Shown here piece after piece: positions 17,831-32,300 of a DNA stretch of 64,000 nucleotides (position 1 is its first letter; each line of letters starts with the position of its first letter). The stretch lies in contig CM024168.1 in the NCBI GenBank assembly GCA_013433145.1, forward strand, positions 3,162,001 through 3,226,000, read 5' to 3'. This DNA comes from Ascaris suum (Eukaryota; Nematoda; Chromadorea; Rhabditida; Ascarididae). The position numbers and the translations under genes were made by a program. Below the pieces are notes generated by a model, which was not told the DNA's origin, did not search any database, and saw only the letters and a program-made list of their open reading frames with translations.

Positions 17831-20306
17831 AAATAAGAGTATGTTAGTAGCGACCCTTCACCCCGTAGAGCAGTGGTTATTAAGCTAGTTGTTAGCATTC
17901 TTAAACGCAATTACTGGGAAATACAAATGCTAAACGCAGCTATACCGATTGTGCTGCATATATTGAGACTTCCGTCAATTTCTTCGGATGACTTCAGTGC
18001 TCCCCCGCAAAATTCAATACTTAAGAGAAGAAAAAGTTATTTCGAAATCAAAAGACGTCTCGTTTATGAAATTCCTCAAGCGCTCGACAGGTAGACACCT
18101 GAGAAAAAGAGGAGGCGCCGCCGTTCTTCCATCGTTTTCAATCCATAAAAATAGAGATAGCGGTCACCCACCCCCTGTCCCTATTGCTATTGCTGTCTTC
18201 TTCACTACAAAAATGCAACAATTTCCATAAAAGAATAAGCGCAGAATTTGCAGCCATAGTATGAGATGATGTGTCCTTGATCATCAGGACTGTTCGAGGA
18301 TAGCAAAGAGACGAGTGTGCCTACTGATTTATTATTCGTGCTATCTCACGACTACCTGCACTTACCTTGTCGGGCCAACCACGTATTTCATCTGTTATAG
18401 CAAATCCTTCACCACATATATTAATGACGCAAAGTCCCCGAATGCTTGATTGGTTATAACCGTCAATTCTTATTCAATAAAATTGTGCCGAATTCATGTG
18501 CACATTTCCTGGCCATGATTTGCAAGTTTGTCGAATAAGAATTTCTCGACAATGCAACTTCAAACGCTTACGACCGATGACGAGGATGATCAATGGGTAT
18601 GAGACTCGCAATTGGCAAGATTCTTTTTTAGAGGTGAGATCTCATCTTAGCAATTTCATAGCTAGCCGAATGAAATCAAAACGATAGTGATACGGATAAA
18701 TAATGCTATCATAGAATACCACTATTAATTTAAAAAGAAAAAAAGGTGAATAGAAATTTTGAAATCAATAATGCAAGTAATGAAGTAATGAAGTAATGAA
18801 AACTTTTTCACAAGTTAGCAACTAAAAATTACGTAATTATGGAGCTTTTATAACATACTGAAATATTATAATACAACATTCAACAGTATAATAAAAACGA
18901 TTCTCATTATTGAGTTATATCCGATCGTCGACGTCGATCTATTGTTTTCGTCGTTTTCTATTGTTTTTTTTTTTTGAAATACGTTTGCTCAAGAACAATT
19001 CAGCCGAATATATACGTATTAAATTTGTTTCGATGAAAAGTTGCAAAAGAAAACGAAAAAAAAGAAAAAAAAAACCAATCAAATAATCTTAAAATATAGC
19101 AGAGCACAAAAATTTCGATACATTGCAATTAGCAACTGCGCAAAAAATAAAAAAAAAAATAAAAAAAAAATAAAAAAATACATACACGAAAGAACATTGT
19201 AAACGATTTTATATGAAAGAAAAAGTGCATAATCGCGACACTTTCACATGGCAAAACGATTTTTTTTTTACTTTTGTTTAAGAGGAATACAGCATTTGCT
19301 GGAAAGAGATGCTGATAAAAACAATACTTAGAAATGAAATTAATTTAATACGACAAATACGATTAATTGTGTAAATTGAAATACAACAACATCGAACTCA
19401 TCAAAGATAGCGAAATTCATTTGATGGTTAAAAAAAGAATACCTCTATTTAAAGAAAATGTATCTCTTAAATACTCGAAACTTCCAGAGAAGTCTAATAT
19501 ACCATAACTCATACCAACTCCTACCTTCTTCTAGAATTCCTTTCATTCCATTCTTTCAGATGGCTTGAATTGCATAATTAGATTCACCTTAGGATTCGAG
19601 CGCTAAACGATCTATACAACAAGAGAGCAACGAGAAATTATTTCGAAGTGATACAGCGGAAGCGCATTCCCATATGATCCAAAAAATAATTATGTACGCA
19701 TAACAAATACACAACAAAAAAAAAAACAAGAATTAAGTATCAAATCTTACCAAAAAAAAAACCGCAAACAACTAACGAAAGATAAAATTTGGGGCACTAC
19801 CATTGCACATTTTGGCAAAAAAAGCGCTTCTGATATAAGCAGATATGAGGTTAGTTATTTCAACTAGCAAATGTTCTCCCCTCCCTCTTCGCACTCCCGC
19901 CCCCCTCCCTAAATAAAACAAATAGGAAGCTAATCCCCTGCTTCTCCGAAATACAGAACATCCGTTACAGTTACCAACTGCAAACAACGCCCATTCAAAA
20001 CCCACATCAGAAATCATATTCGATATTAAGAAAGTATGTAGATGAAAGAGTAAATGTAAGTGCTCAGGCTCATCAGATTCAAGTGCTGGTCTTAAATAAT
20101 TCGGTGGAGTGAAAAGCAAGCACATGATGGCATCGACCTGAATTTGCTAATAATAACGAAATGACTCGTACATGACCAGTCGCTATCTCTCCATCCTTCT
20201 TGTATTTAATCACCCCAAAATGAATTCTTGATTAACGTCGATGAAAATTCACATCAAAGATGTGATCGAACTCTTCATAAGACGGTCGAAGCCGGATAAA
20301 GTACGA

Positions 20307-23300
20307 TTACGTGAACGTCCTTGCTGCATAAGGCGCAGTCCGATACACCGCTGACGGATAGTTACCAATTGTATATGGCACTGGACGCGCAGCATTACCC
20401 ACCATAGCATTGATTGTTCGCAGCTCCTGAATTACTTTACCAAACGTAGTTAATTACAGAAATAAAGAAATAACGAATCGTTCACGCATGATGATTCGAC
20501 ATTTTAACCGTGGGTATCTGCCATACAGCAGAGTCAAATAGCTAATCAACGATTCACGAGGCAGATGATTCATAGCGCAAATGTCAACACCTCAAATGAT
20601 GCCACATCAAATACACAGACTTCTAAAAGAATCTTCCATGGCCTCTAGAAAGCCCTTAAAATAGCGAAATACCTTCCGTGTAAGGATGAGCATAAACAGC
20701 GAAACATGTAACAACCAGCAAACGATTTCTATGAGATGGACTACACAGATCACAAGCCAGTTCATGACCTTCCTCTGCTAAACAAAAATAGAACCTGACA
20801 ACACGACTTCATAAGGTCGTACAACTATGACAAGAAATCATATGAGTGAGCGGTCACCTTTGTGGGTGATCGATTAAAGCTATATCTGACTGGCCTCGCA
20901 GGTGAGGCCGGCATGACGGGCATAGGAAGCACTGAGACATGTTCAGCAACCGTACGTCGTGGAGACAGCGTGTGGCAACGTACACTTGGCATCGTCAATA
21001 CATTGATACCACTCTACAAAGAATATCCTTCAAATAAACAAACGCTAAATCTTCGTTAAAAGTAGCATGTTGGCAACTAGATAATCGCAAAATACGATCA
21101 TATCGATATGTTCGTGCCTTAAAAGTCAGCATCGATCGCGATAGTTTCCGAAAATAAAAATACTTGCAGAATTTCATCTATGCAAATTACCTAGTTTCTA
21201 CGATTTTCGTAACCTGGCAGTTCTACTTTTTAACAATATCAAAGAAAACAACAACGCTCTAAGTTAAGCAATACTTCATCGAAGGTAATAATTCTTCACT
21301 ATCAACATCACTCAAAAACCATAAATTAAATAGTAAAGAAAAAAATTAAAAACCTATTTTCAAATCTTTAAAACGTTGAACATCAATGCAGAAAATAAAC
21401 CTCTTTGAGATCGATAAGTCCAGGTTGAAGCTTCTTGACAAAATATTCCACACGTGAAACGAACACTCGATTATAATACTTTATGAGATCAGTGTAGTCA
21501 ACATTCTGTGGCTCAGGAGTTGGAGGCGCACTACCCATTCCTGGTATCGGTAAAGTGGAGCCGGAGCGAAGTTTACCGCCTGAGTTGGAACCCACTGAAT
21601 CCCTTGAGGCGTTATCATCGGAAAACACCGTTGGCGAACTGCAAATAAGCACTATGCTTGACGAGATTTTTATACCTGATTAGAAAAATTCAGTTTGCTA
21701 GACATATCGGAGGACAATGGCGCGATATATGTAATTTGTAGCATCGTCCATTAATGCAACTGATCGCTCTAATATTTAAAAACAATGAATCAGCATTGTA
21801 AAGGTATTTCGGCATAGAATCGATCGATAATATATTTCTAGAACGAATTTGATTAATGAGCCAGCCTTATTACATTCTCATGTTTACATAGAAGGTGGCA
21901 ATCGAGAAAAAAATTGGACAAAGATGCCACCAATGGTATAAATGAGTTTAGATGCTCAATTTACATATGGCAAGTAGCGGAAAATCAAAAACAAATAAAT
22001 ATATGCACAAAAAATATTTTATCGTCATAACGCGACTTTTATTAGAATTTGCGAGAAATGTTTAGAAACTATAAGACATGATTTGAAAACTAGATGAATA
22101 AAAATTGAGCAGAAAAAAGAATACTTTATAGAGAGAAAGATAAAAACAAACGGCGTATGATCGATGAGCACTTGTCTATAGACCCGTGAACTCGCTTGAG
22201 GTTGATGTCGATAGTGATACATTATATTATGAAATGAGACGTCCTGTTTACTGATCTTTGCAACCACATATAGGCAACACATAAGATTTTGATCCAAATG
22301 CCTCCCTGCCATTAATGATGTTTCAGTCCTCAAAACATGTTCAAATAATGTCCAAACACGATGACGTCCCTTCTCGTCTAAGTGAACACGCTCACAAAGA
22401 TCCTGTAGACGTACAGCAGCCAAATAGTAAACCTGAAATGTTGGCATATCGTTAAATTATGTAACTAACTGAATAATCTCAGAACATTATCCTTCTCCCT
22501 CCCTCCCCCTTCTCCTATCCCTCTCAATAAGGGGGCCTTGATGGTAGCCTGGCTTACCACTGTTGACCACTTAAAGGAGGCAATGCATCATTCTTTATGA
22601 GCAATGTTTATACTCGCTGAATTATTTATTTCGTACATTCATTCATCCTCATGTAAGCGTCTATACGCGTCCGCCCAATTTTTTGCATATTTCTGATTGG
22701 TGCAGAAATAGTTTTAATCTGGTGCCGTTCTTTAACAATACCCTTTCCATTAAGAATATCCTCTTCAACGTCCTTCAGAATCCACAACAAGAAACGGGGA
22801 GGATTTAAATCCCTTAACAATAGCGGAAAAATCTTAGAAAATATCATCATACCTCACAAGTATTACACTGCGGGATTCAAATAATGCTCGAGGAATGAAA
22901 AAATATCGACAACAACGCTAGTCATATTGAGCTACTAGTGCTGCAGTTTAAGTGAAAAATGACAATCACATCATACCATTAAGCAACAAAATTTAATCCT
23001 CAAATATCACACGTTACTACTTCTACGAACAGAAGTGCAACCTATAGATTAATTATTTGCTATGCATCGGCACAAAAAAAAATTTTCCCACATTTTTCCA
23101 AAATTTTTCCCAAACAGGGAATTTTCCATTCAAATATCATGCCCAAAATCTTCACCTAATTTCACAGCAAATATAAACATCTACCATCAACAAAATTCAA
23201 ATCATAAAGTGCAAAATATACGCAAAAAGATCAAAATTTCAACAAACTTTTCGAAAGAACAGTGTCGTAGCTGATGTAGTTGCGTTCCATTCAGGATCAA

Positions 23301-26300
23301 TAGCGATTCGTTTAGCCGATGTGACACCATCGTCGTCGAATTCCAAACGACGTTTTGCTGCCGCTAAATACTATCAAATTGCATAAATGAATCCATATTG
23401 CGCTATCACAATTAAAGTAGATTTCATTCAAAAAAAAAAAAAAAAGATTTAATGAATAGCAAATTATGACTCGTCAGATCATCATACAAGCATAAATATC
23501 CATTAAGACTTATTAGTGATAAGCTTTGTCACTCGGTTATTTTTGCAATAATGCATTACTCTGATAAGAAGCATAGGGGAACAGTAAGTGGATGACGAGA
23601 AAGATGGATCGCTCCATTGAAAAGAAGACGGAAGAAATGGCCTTTACTCATTAAATGAGAGGGGAGAGAAATGAGCTGCCATCTCTAGCATCAAGTTAAT
23701 TCACATCATCCACCAAATGACCAAAAAACATTTGCATTAAGTCAAATACCTGAGGATAATTTAACGGGAGATAGTGTATAGCGTTGCGAAAGTCCATAAG
23801 TACTTTGCGTACGGGCACTATAGGCTTCCATTGAGTTCAGTGAGACAGATTGACTGGACGGAACACCATCAGCTCTTCGTGCCAATGTTTGCCATAGAGG
23901 AGAATCCACACTCCACGCCAATTCTTCCAAAACTCTCTCTTCGATCTATGACATTTTTTGTGCTTTTATATTGCCTATGAAATGCAATTGCGTTCTCTGA
24001 AGTTTCCTTATTCCTCCATCATCATTGAAACTATTACATATTCCCATGTCTGAACTACCATCACATAACCCGATCTGAACCGACTTGATAAGACCCAATG
24101 AATCCGAAGGCAATTTGAGTTCACCATATACTCTCAATATGCCATCAAAAGTGGAACGAAAATTGCAGACAATGCACAGCAATCTTCACAATATGCAACT
24201 GATAAGGCATCTATGACGCAAAGGAATAGGCAAATCGAAGCATACTTAAAATATATAACAAGGCTACCAGTACAACTTTCCACGTTAACTTACAGGTATA
24301 AGTCGTGTTCCGATCCAGCAAAAATAAAAGCCGAATCTTAGCTCATGTTGTAATGAAAGGTATTTCACCAGCGAAACTTCAACAATAAACATTACCTACT
24401 ATTTACTTTAACTGTTACTGACCTTCTTCCTACTTTTTCGTATGCATGGCGCTTGCATCGAATCGCATGACTTGATGGAACATATAACCAGCAATTAATG
24501 TCATGCTTTCAGTTTTTAGCGCAAGCTAAGTTCATGCTCTCAGTGCGCAGCCATCTTTGCCAGTGCTCAAAGCCGTCTACCTTTCTCATTCCACAGTATT
24601 CACTGAATACCAGGACTCACTACTAATTCTTTCTTCAGGCTAGTTCATTTTAAATATCACTTCATTTATTAGCAGTTGTGTCATCACAGATTGATCAGTG
24701 TAACAAGCATAAATGCAAACCTTGTTAAGATGCTTGACCATTTCCCTCGACAACTCCGGTTCTGCGCGAATCACCAGTTCGATAGCCTTGTAAAAATGAA
24801 CAGGTGCCAATCGGATCACCTCCAGACTCCATGGGAACTCACGTTCACTTTCATAGGTGAATAGGATCAATTCCAGTGCACATACATATATTGACGCGAT
24901 GAGTTCCTCCTTATTCAACACGACCTACAGAAATAAAATACTGAACTCGAACTAAAACCGTTACTTCATACAAAAAGGGACCAACATATGCGGATTTTAG
25001 AAAGTGCTCCGGCTTCTAAATCCCGAGGGCTAAGGACTAACAACTAAGTGAGTAGCCGAAGAGGAAAAATTGCTTATGAAATATGCAAATAACTTCGTAA
25101 AAGAATCATCGCTTACAGGATGATCACAATAGAGAAATCATAGACAGCGATAACATCGAGGAGATAGCTTTCTTTTTTTAAAAGATCGAAATCTGTCCTC
25201 TTTTAGCGTCATTTCCGATTTCAAACTAAAGGACAGTGGCTAAGAAAGACAAGCCGCAAATGAATTAATAAAGCTGCTTCATGTTTAGTAAAACCTCATT
25301 TCGATGAAACAGTATTTTATTTCAATATCCCAGAAGACAAAGGTAGAAGATATTTGCAAAAATTTTCCTTACTTTAGTTATAAACAAGGCTACGCAACAA
25401 ACGAAATAAACCAGCACATTAGGAAAAAAATACGCCAGGTCACGTTATTAATAAGAGCAGTGTTACGCTGACAGTCAACAATGTCCATTTTTGAACTCAA
25501 GATAGAAAGCAATCATTGAAACACCTTCTGTTACCCACCAGCAATTAAGAGGGAGCTATTATTATGGTATCCCTTTTTCCCTTTCTATCCACAAGCATAT
25601 CCAGTACTCAAGAATGAGATGAGCCACCGATCTCAAAGAGGGAGTGGCTTCTTTGCAACCCCACAGCTTATAATAATTACAACACTCCAGCAACAACTTC
25701 TCCATTCCAATTTATTGTATCATTGTAGCATTTCAGAAACAATCTTCACCACACATTTCCCCGATATGAAGAAAACAGAAGTGCTGAAAACATTTAAGAA
25801 ATTACGCTGAGATCCGGCGACTCATTTGGAGATACTCTTTCTCTCTCTGCAATGATGATTTTCTCCAGGAGTCGATAAAAGAGTTTGTCGGCGTTTTCCC
25901 GTCTCAGTGATATCGTTTCGGTGAAGGCTGCATCAAAATCCAAGCCTCTGCTCTCACGTTCCGCAGCCACCGCATTTTCCAACTTATCTCCCATCAAACG
26001 CACTAAAAGCAATTAATGCCGGCTACGGTTAGAGGCCGAGTTTAAGAACTGACCAACAGCTCACCCCCAGCAACGAGAATGACAAGTGGGATCTCACCTG
26101 CAGAAATATTTGAGGGGTCTTCCGAAGGACCTTACTTGCCTGAAGTGTTATAAATATTCTTTAGGATACAGTAAATTAATGGTTGCAAGCCCCTTTAGAA
26201 TGTCGTGATAACCCCTCGACTATGCGTAGGTGACCACAGATGCAGCACCTAAAATACTCTAATCCTCTAGAAAACCTATAAGCAAGCTGATCCTTTCTTA

Positions 26301-29300
26301 TTTTACTTCAGCAAATGCATTCTCGTAACGTCTGCAACTCTTGAACTTTCTCTGGATTCCGAATGCATCTGAAGGAAAGGTTCTCCAGGGATTCAGTGTG
26401 AGACAAAACTGGACGCTCCTTTCGCAAATTCTGAGGTATTCAAAGTGAGTGAAACGAAAGCCCTGACAAGAACTCTAACAACTTTCTATCACAATCCTCG
26501 ACGAGGTGGTCCTTTCATCTTGTAAAAATTGCAAACTTCAAACATCACTTACACTTAACATGCCGTTTAGGTCTAGTCCTTCGGTAAACAATTATATAAG
26601 ATGAGGATAAAGCCAACACAATAACTATCAAGTACCCCCTTTTGCAAAATGAATTCTTGGCTTCGTCGTTTGCTGGGTTTCTGATGTCAGTTCCAGTTAT
26701 GAAGAAAGATGAATAATATGACAATAAGCAGCAGCCATAACCTCAACGCTTAAGCTAGATAAAAGAATGCATAAATTTTGCAGCGTTTTAGAGTTAAGCA
26801 AATCGATGTAATTCAATGTGGTTTGATGAATTTCCTCGAAACTATCCTCTCATATATTTTCAACAATTTAATGAAGGTATCTAATTTCTATACACGCCAT
26901 AGATTTCTATTCAGTGCTCATCTGCCATGAGTTATTACTAAAAACTCAATAAATGAGAAAATATATCATACAGCAATCAACGATGAAAACTTTCGGATTT
27001 TCTCTGCATTGTGACATAATTCGTTCAAGTTCTTCACTGGGCGTTTGCCACTCATTCGATAATAGTTGTTCCATTTTTGAAGCATTGTACAGTGATCCAG
27101 AAATTGGTGTCGCCGGACAAAACTGCAAATAAATACCCTTGAAAAAAGTAAGCGAACCTATGAATGACCTGACCTTTATTAGGTCAGCACTACAATTTGC
27201 GCTCAGAGAATGTTCATTTAAACGGCGTTTAAAAATTGTACCTCTCTTCCTTTCAATGCGTTTCTCGGATAAGTGTATGCACTATCCTGTGTCTAGAGTA
27301 TAATCATATACCGCTACTTTCGAAAATATTTTTTGATTCGTCTTTTTGAATCACTTAAAAAGGATCCCCTTCCACATAAAAAGGATCCCCTACATTATGT
27401 GGCGACATTCATGACTCTCTTCGTTTTATTCCCTCTAGAGCAACATTTCAACCTTTCCTGTGGAAAGTTTCTACGTTTTGAAATCTGAAAAGCTGAAAGC
27501 ATATTTAAATTAAACAAAAAGCGCTTTTAGTAAATCCTCATAATAAATCCCTATAAATCATTGCTATAAATGAGAATCACCAATAAAAAAACCTTCATCC
27601 ATCTGAATGGTATGAAGGTGTAAAGTTTTTCAAAATAAATGCGCATAGAGAGGGAGAAAAAGATTTAAAAAAGGAAATGAATGGTAATATAATAGACAAA
27701 GAAAGAGATTAGAAAATTAATCGCAGGCAGTGAAAAAAAAAAGTGAAAAAAAATTAACCTCTGATCTCCCTGTATATCAGCCTACGAGGGAATCTTTCAT
27801 GCATGCCCCAGCTTGTAAGACTCGGATATGACCTCATTGTTCCAGTAACAACTAATCTACCTGACATTTCGAATGCAGATGCCCGACCTCCAAAACAAAA
27901 AAATAATCAAATCAAGATCCCCCAAACGTGATGAGTCATAGTCGCAACTCTAGCTTAACACCTGCATAGTTGAGAAAGCAGATAACGAGCATAATTGCGC
28001 AAGACCTGTTCTCCCGAAATGACGTAGCTTTTTCCACTAAGTGGAGTTTGCTGTTGGCGGTGCTCGCTAAGTCTTTCCAAGCAGCTTTGTGTGCTCATCC
28101 TCAACAAGAGCTCCGCATCGACCGCCCAGCTTTCATCGACCGCTGATCGACGAAGTTGCTCAACGGCACTCGCTGCAAATTCTTCTATACTATATAACAG
28201 AGCATAATGAGTTGAATCATTCACTGCTTAATTAGTGCTTCACATATCATACGCCTACCCTCCTCATATACCTTAACGTATCGTACCATAAAAATATTAT
28301 ACACCTATCATCCTCAAAGCTCCACTACAACTCCATCGTGTTCAACCTTAAGAAAGACAGCCCCTCAACATCAACTAGAAAGTTAAGAACAAAAACGTTG
28401 GGTTCGGACAACGGATAAAAATTCACTGAAAATAGAACCAGATGCCTAGATTTGATTTGTATAATTAATAGAATATGTTGCCTTTAATTCATCTTATAAA
28501 ATGTGCATCATCCAACATCATATCTACACGACTCACACATCGCAAAGAAAAAATTTGATGAAAGAATTAGATCCTTTCAAATTTACAACGATTGGATATG
28601 CTGATAGACATAAAAACATTCGGGAGTTGTAAAAGTGCTCGACAAAGGCAACATTAGTTGAATGAGATAGAAAAAAAAATCGACCATCAAATGCGTCATC
28701 GAAAACGGTCCTCACATCCGCCGGGATAAACATCCGTTCATCCATTTCTCCTTTCTTCATCATCGTCTCTTCATAGACCTCGTTAAGTTTTTTTCTAAAC
28801 AAATAAGCCATCATCTCATTGCAACTTATCACTTATCATACTGCCTTAAATAACGTAAACTCATGATGTAATCAAGTTGTAGATCGCTCTAAGCCAAAGT
28901 CATCGTCAACGAAGGTCATTTACGAGATCGGCCATATAGATCTTTCAAATTTATATCAGGATATTCAACAGCATGCCTCTGATTGTATGAGGCTTATACT
29001 AGGGAAAATATCAGTCGCAAAACAAGAAGTATAAAATATGTCTGCATAAAAAGTACAAGGCTCAAACAACCTTTAGATATCTAGATATCGTGATGCAGGT
29101 AGTTCGCTCCATTACAATAGACACTTTCACAATGCTTCAACGATAGTAGAACACCTCTGTGGAAGAAACAATGCAATTAGAAAGGCAGCTGGATTCTTGT
29201 ATATTCGGATCAGATACTACTACATAGCACAACTCATCTCTTTTATAATCATTTCCGTATTTCAGCACATTTGCTCAACAGTTCCAAAAACTATAAGAAG

Positions 29301-32300
29301 CAAGTATTTACAGATTAGTATCCGCGTTGACGAAAAAGTTAGTCAACTCATTATCGGCTACAATCTCGCCGTCTGCAATCATAGCATGAATCCGCGGAGT
29401 CCACCAATGTGTTCGAAAGTGTTTCGCATCCAAAACAACATCCTCGAAAGTACGACATAACGTTTCGAGGGCACTTTGTTCCTCTGCTGGTATTAGGCTC
29501 ACTGCAAAAAAATAATTATTTTTTTGGCTCAAAACGGACTTCGCGTTGATACTGGAACTATCATCCGAAACTTCGAATCGCCGGAACGCTCGAATAAGAT
29601 CGGCAGCCCTCCGAAACTCATGTAGTTCCTGAACTCCAGGATCCATACTTCTCCTTGAACAGTATTTAAAACAAACTCGAATTTCCGAACTTCAGTTTCA
29701 CCGAATTCCGAAGAGTCTCAAACAAGATCGGCATTTACCGCAGTTCCAGGGAACTCAAAATTGTACATTTCTAGTTATATGTAGGTAAATATGTTTCCCT
29801 ATATTCCCAAACAACATGCCTCATACCAATAAACCTCAACGCATCTGCTTACATAGAATATATCTCTGTGTTGAAAACACATAACTGAAATGATTTAAGT
29901 GCTGAATGTAAATGCCACCTATTTATCAGTGACAGCTTGCTAATTCAAAAATGCCAGGAAAAAGAAGAAAGAAAATGTTTCCTTTCTGTTATTATTAATT
30001 CCACATGTGAACAACGAACACAGTACAGCTGTCTATTATTGTATAAAACAATAATAATAATAATTCCAAATGAATCACCAAAATCTGCGTTGAGCAGATG
30101 ATGAAGATCCGAGTTGCGCAAATCCTGGAAGATGAAATCCACCGCACATAACAGTAAATGAAAACTGTTCATCAAGTCGTCAGTGGTGAGTTGCTCTGCA
30201 AATCAAAACCATCAGTGAGTTAATGATACTTTTCGAGTATTTACAACAAGATTTAGAATAATACCATAAAGAACTTAACTTGTCCATCATGAGGTCACGC
30301 TTTGTAATCGCTTAGAACACTATCTCTCGAAAGGTTTTTTTATCGATCACCGATACAGAATCAATAATAAGTTCACCAAATTTTCTCATCATTCGATTAA
30401 AGGTGATAAGAAATTCGCCCTCTTTCCACCTTTCACTCCATCCCACCTAGAAAAAAATCACAAAACAACCACAATAACGAACTTTTCATTGCGATGAACA
30501 GCGTCCAAAGAAGTTCGAAAATCCTCTTAGAGTCAACTGATGCACCTGTATGCTCTTCAATTGGTGCAGCAAAAACCCTTCTGAAGATTGGTAGAAGTTT
30601 TTTGTAGACAACGGTCGAGACTGCCAATGACGATTGAATACGACTCACTTGCTCTTGCAATCTTCGTGCACCACCAGCCATACCCACCCATTTACTCAAT
30701 TTGTCGAAAAATTCCAACACACTGAAAGAGAAAAAAATTTCATAGAGGAAAATTTCGTGCAAAAATCGCATTGAATAAAAAAATAGATGAACAAAAAAAA
30801 ATGACCAGTGAAGATCAGCATAATCATCAATCATTCTGCTATTTAATCATACGAATGAGACAGCGATGAGAAGGAAGTCGATTATCTTCTTTCCCTCTTC
30901 CTTCACTAAATATTCAAAACTATCATCTCTTGTTATCATACCGATACTATATCTTCTTATCAAAAAACATTTCTTTGCAATAATCTATTCAACTGAAATT
31001 AAAAGAGGATTTGAAATTAATATGAAAGGACCTCGACCTCAAATTCAAGAATTCAATCCATTCATGTAAACGATAATGAAATTCAAAAATTAAATAGGCT
31101 ATAATTGTACTGTTCAATTTATGAATTTATGCAAATATGATGTAGGGATTGAGCAATTGATAACAACAATAACTACAAATAGTTGTATTATGACAAAATT
31201 TACATATCAATTAAAATATCCGAACAAGAAATTTTATGCAAGCTTCTCTCACATTAATACGAACTTTAAAAGTTCTTTCAACTCTCTGAATTTAAAAAAA
31301 AAAAAAAAAACTTTTATTGACAGCAGTTATCACATTGCAAAGTAAAGATCAACAGTTCATTTCATGATAAAGTGATAGCTCAAGAAATAATGCAATGTTA
31401 ACGAAAGTAGCAATAAACTTATCTACATTCCCCTCTATCCATCATCAAAATTCCAACATGTCGCATACAACGTTTCCCAATCTCGACAGCATCATCACTC
31501 AAATGTCAACTGTATAGAGTCCTCGCAAAAGATTTCAACAGCTTTACACCTCAGTACTAAAGCATTTGCTCGAAGCAGCACCCCGACGATTTATCCCTTC
31601 ATAGAAATCTTCACATTTTTGGATGACGACGATAACTGCGGGGATAAATATCGTTAGCGAAGATCTAATATAAGAATGCTAATTTATATAGGCTAAACGT
31701 TTCATTTAAAGGATATTCAGTGCAATTTAATTAGTCACGTAATTCATTATTGCCTGACAACACCAAAATAGTTAAATGTAAAACAATAATGGGAAACAAA
31801 CTGCAATTAGATATACGGATATAAATGGCCGAGAATAATTGCTCTTTTTCTTCAATGCTATTTGCTATCGGCACAATTGGCTGAATTCTATTCATTGATT
31901 GTAGCTATGACGCTAAAATTTGCATAATTCATGCCTTTAAAAGAGAATGCAAGCAAATAAAAGGTTAAATATGCAAAAATTTAGGAAATTTGGAAGCACG
32001 CTATAAATTCAGAAAAAAATTTAGCAGAATTCAAGAGATATCCTCAATGAATCGAATACATCATCTCATTAACTAAAGCAACTTTACAACTTATAATTAA
32101 CGAATAAATATGATATTGATATTTTGCTGATGAAATCACATTGAAAATTGTTTGCTGAATATTTAACACTATTTCATGAATAATAATAATTTCATTTCGT
32201 TCAATGAGAGATTATTTCTTTTAAAATAATTTCAAAAAGTATAAAAGTATACCTGATTTTACAAATGCGAGTAAGTTTCGACATAGGATATCGATAGCGT

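Noticed and set aside
19772..20125. 117-codon minus-strand frame downstream of lin-35
   Set aside because: It begins inside the expected lin-35 3' UTR, has a repetitive Arg/Gly stretch and matches no family.
22626..22850. Minus-strand frame in lin-35 intron 12
   Set aside because: The pocket B signature LFFRK-VYYLAAV crosses the flanking splice, which leaves no place for another exon.
23946..24182. Minus-strand frame in lin-35 intron 10
   Set aside because: Exons 10 and 11 join in phase to give the conserved HLNK-IEERVLEELAW. The intronic frame has no recognised homology.
27962..28005. Longer lin-35 exon 7 ending at the CAG/GTGTTA donor
   Set aside because: It would shift the frame of pocket A. 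The upstream CAG/GTCTTG donor gives GEQ-FCPATP, which matches the family.
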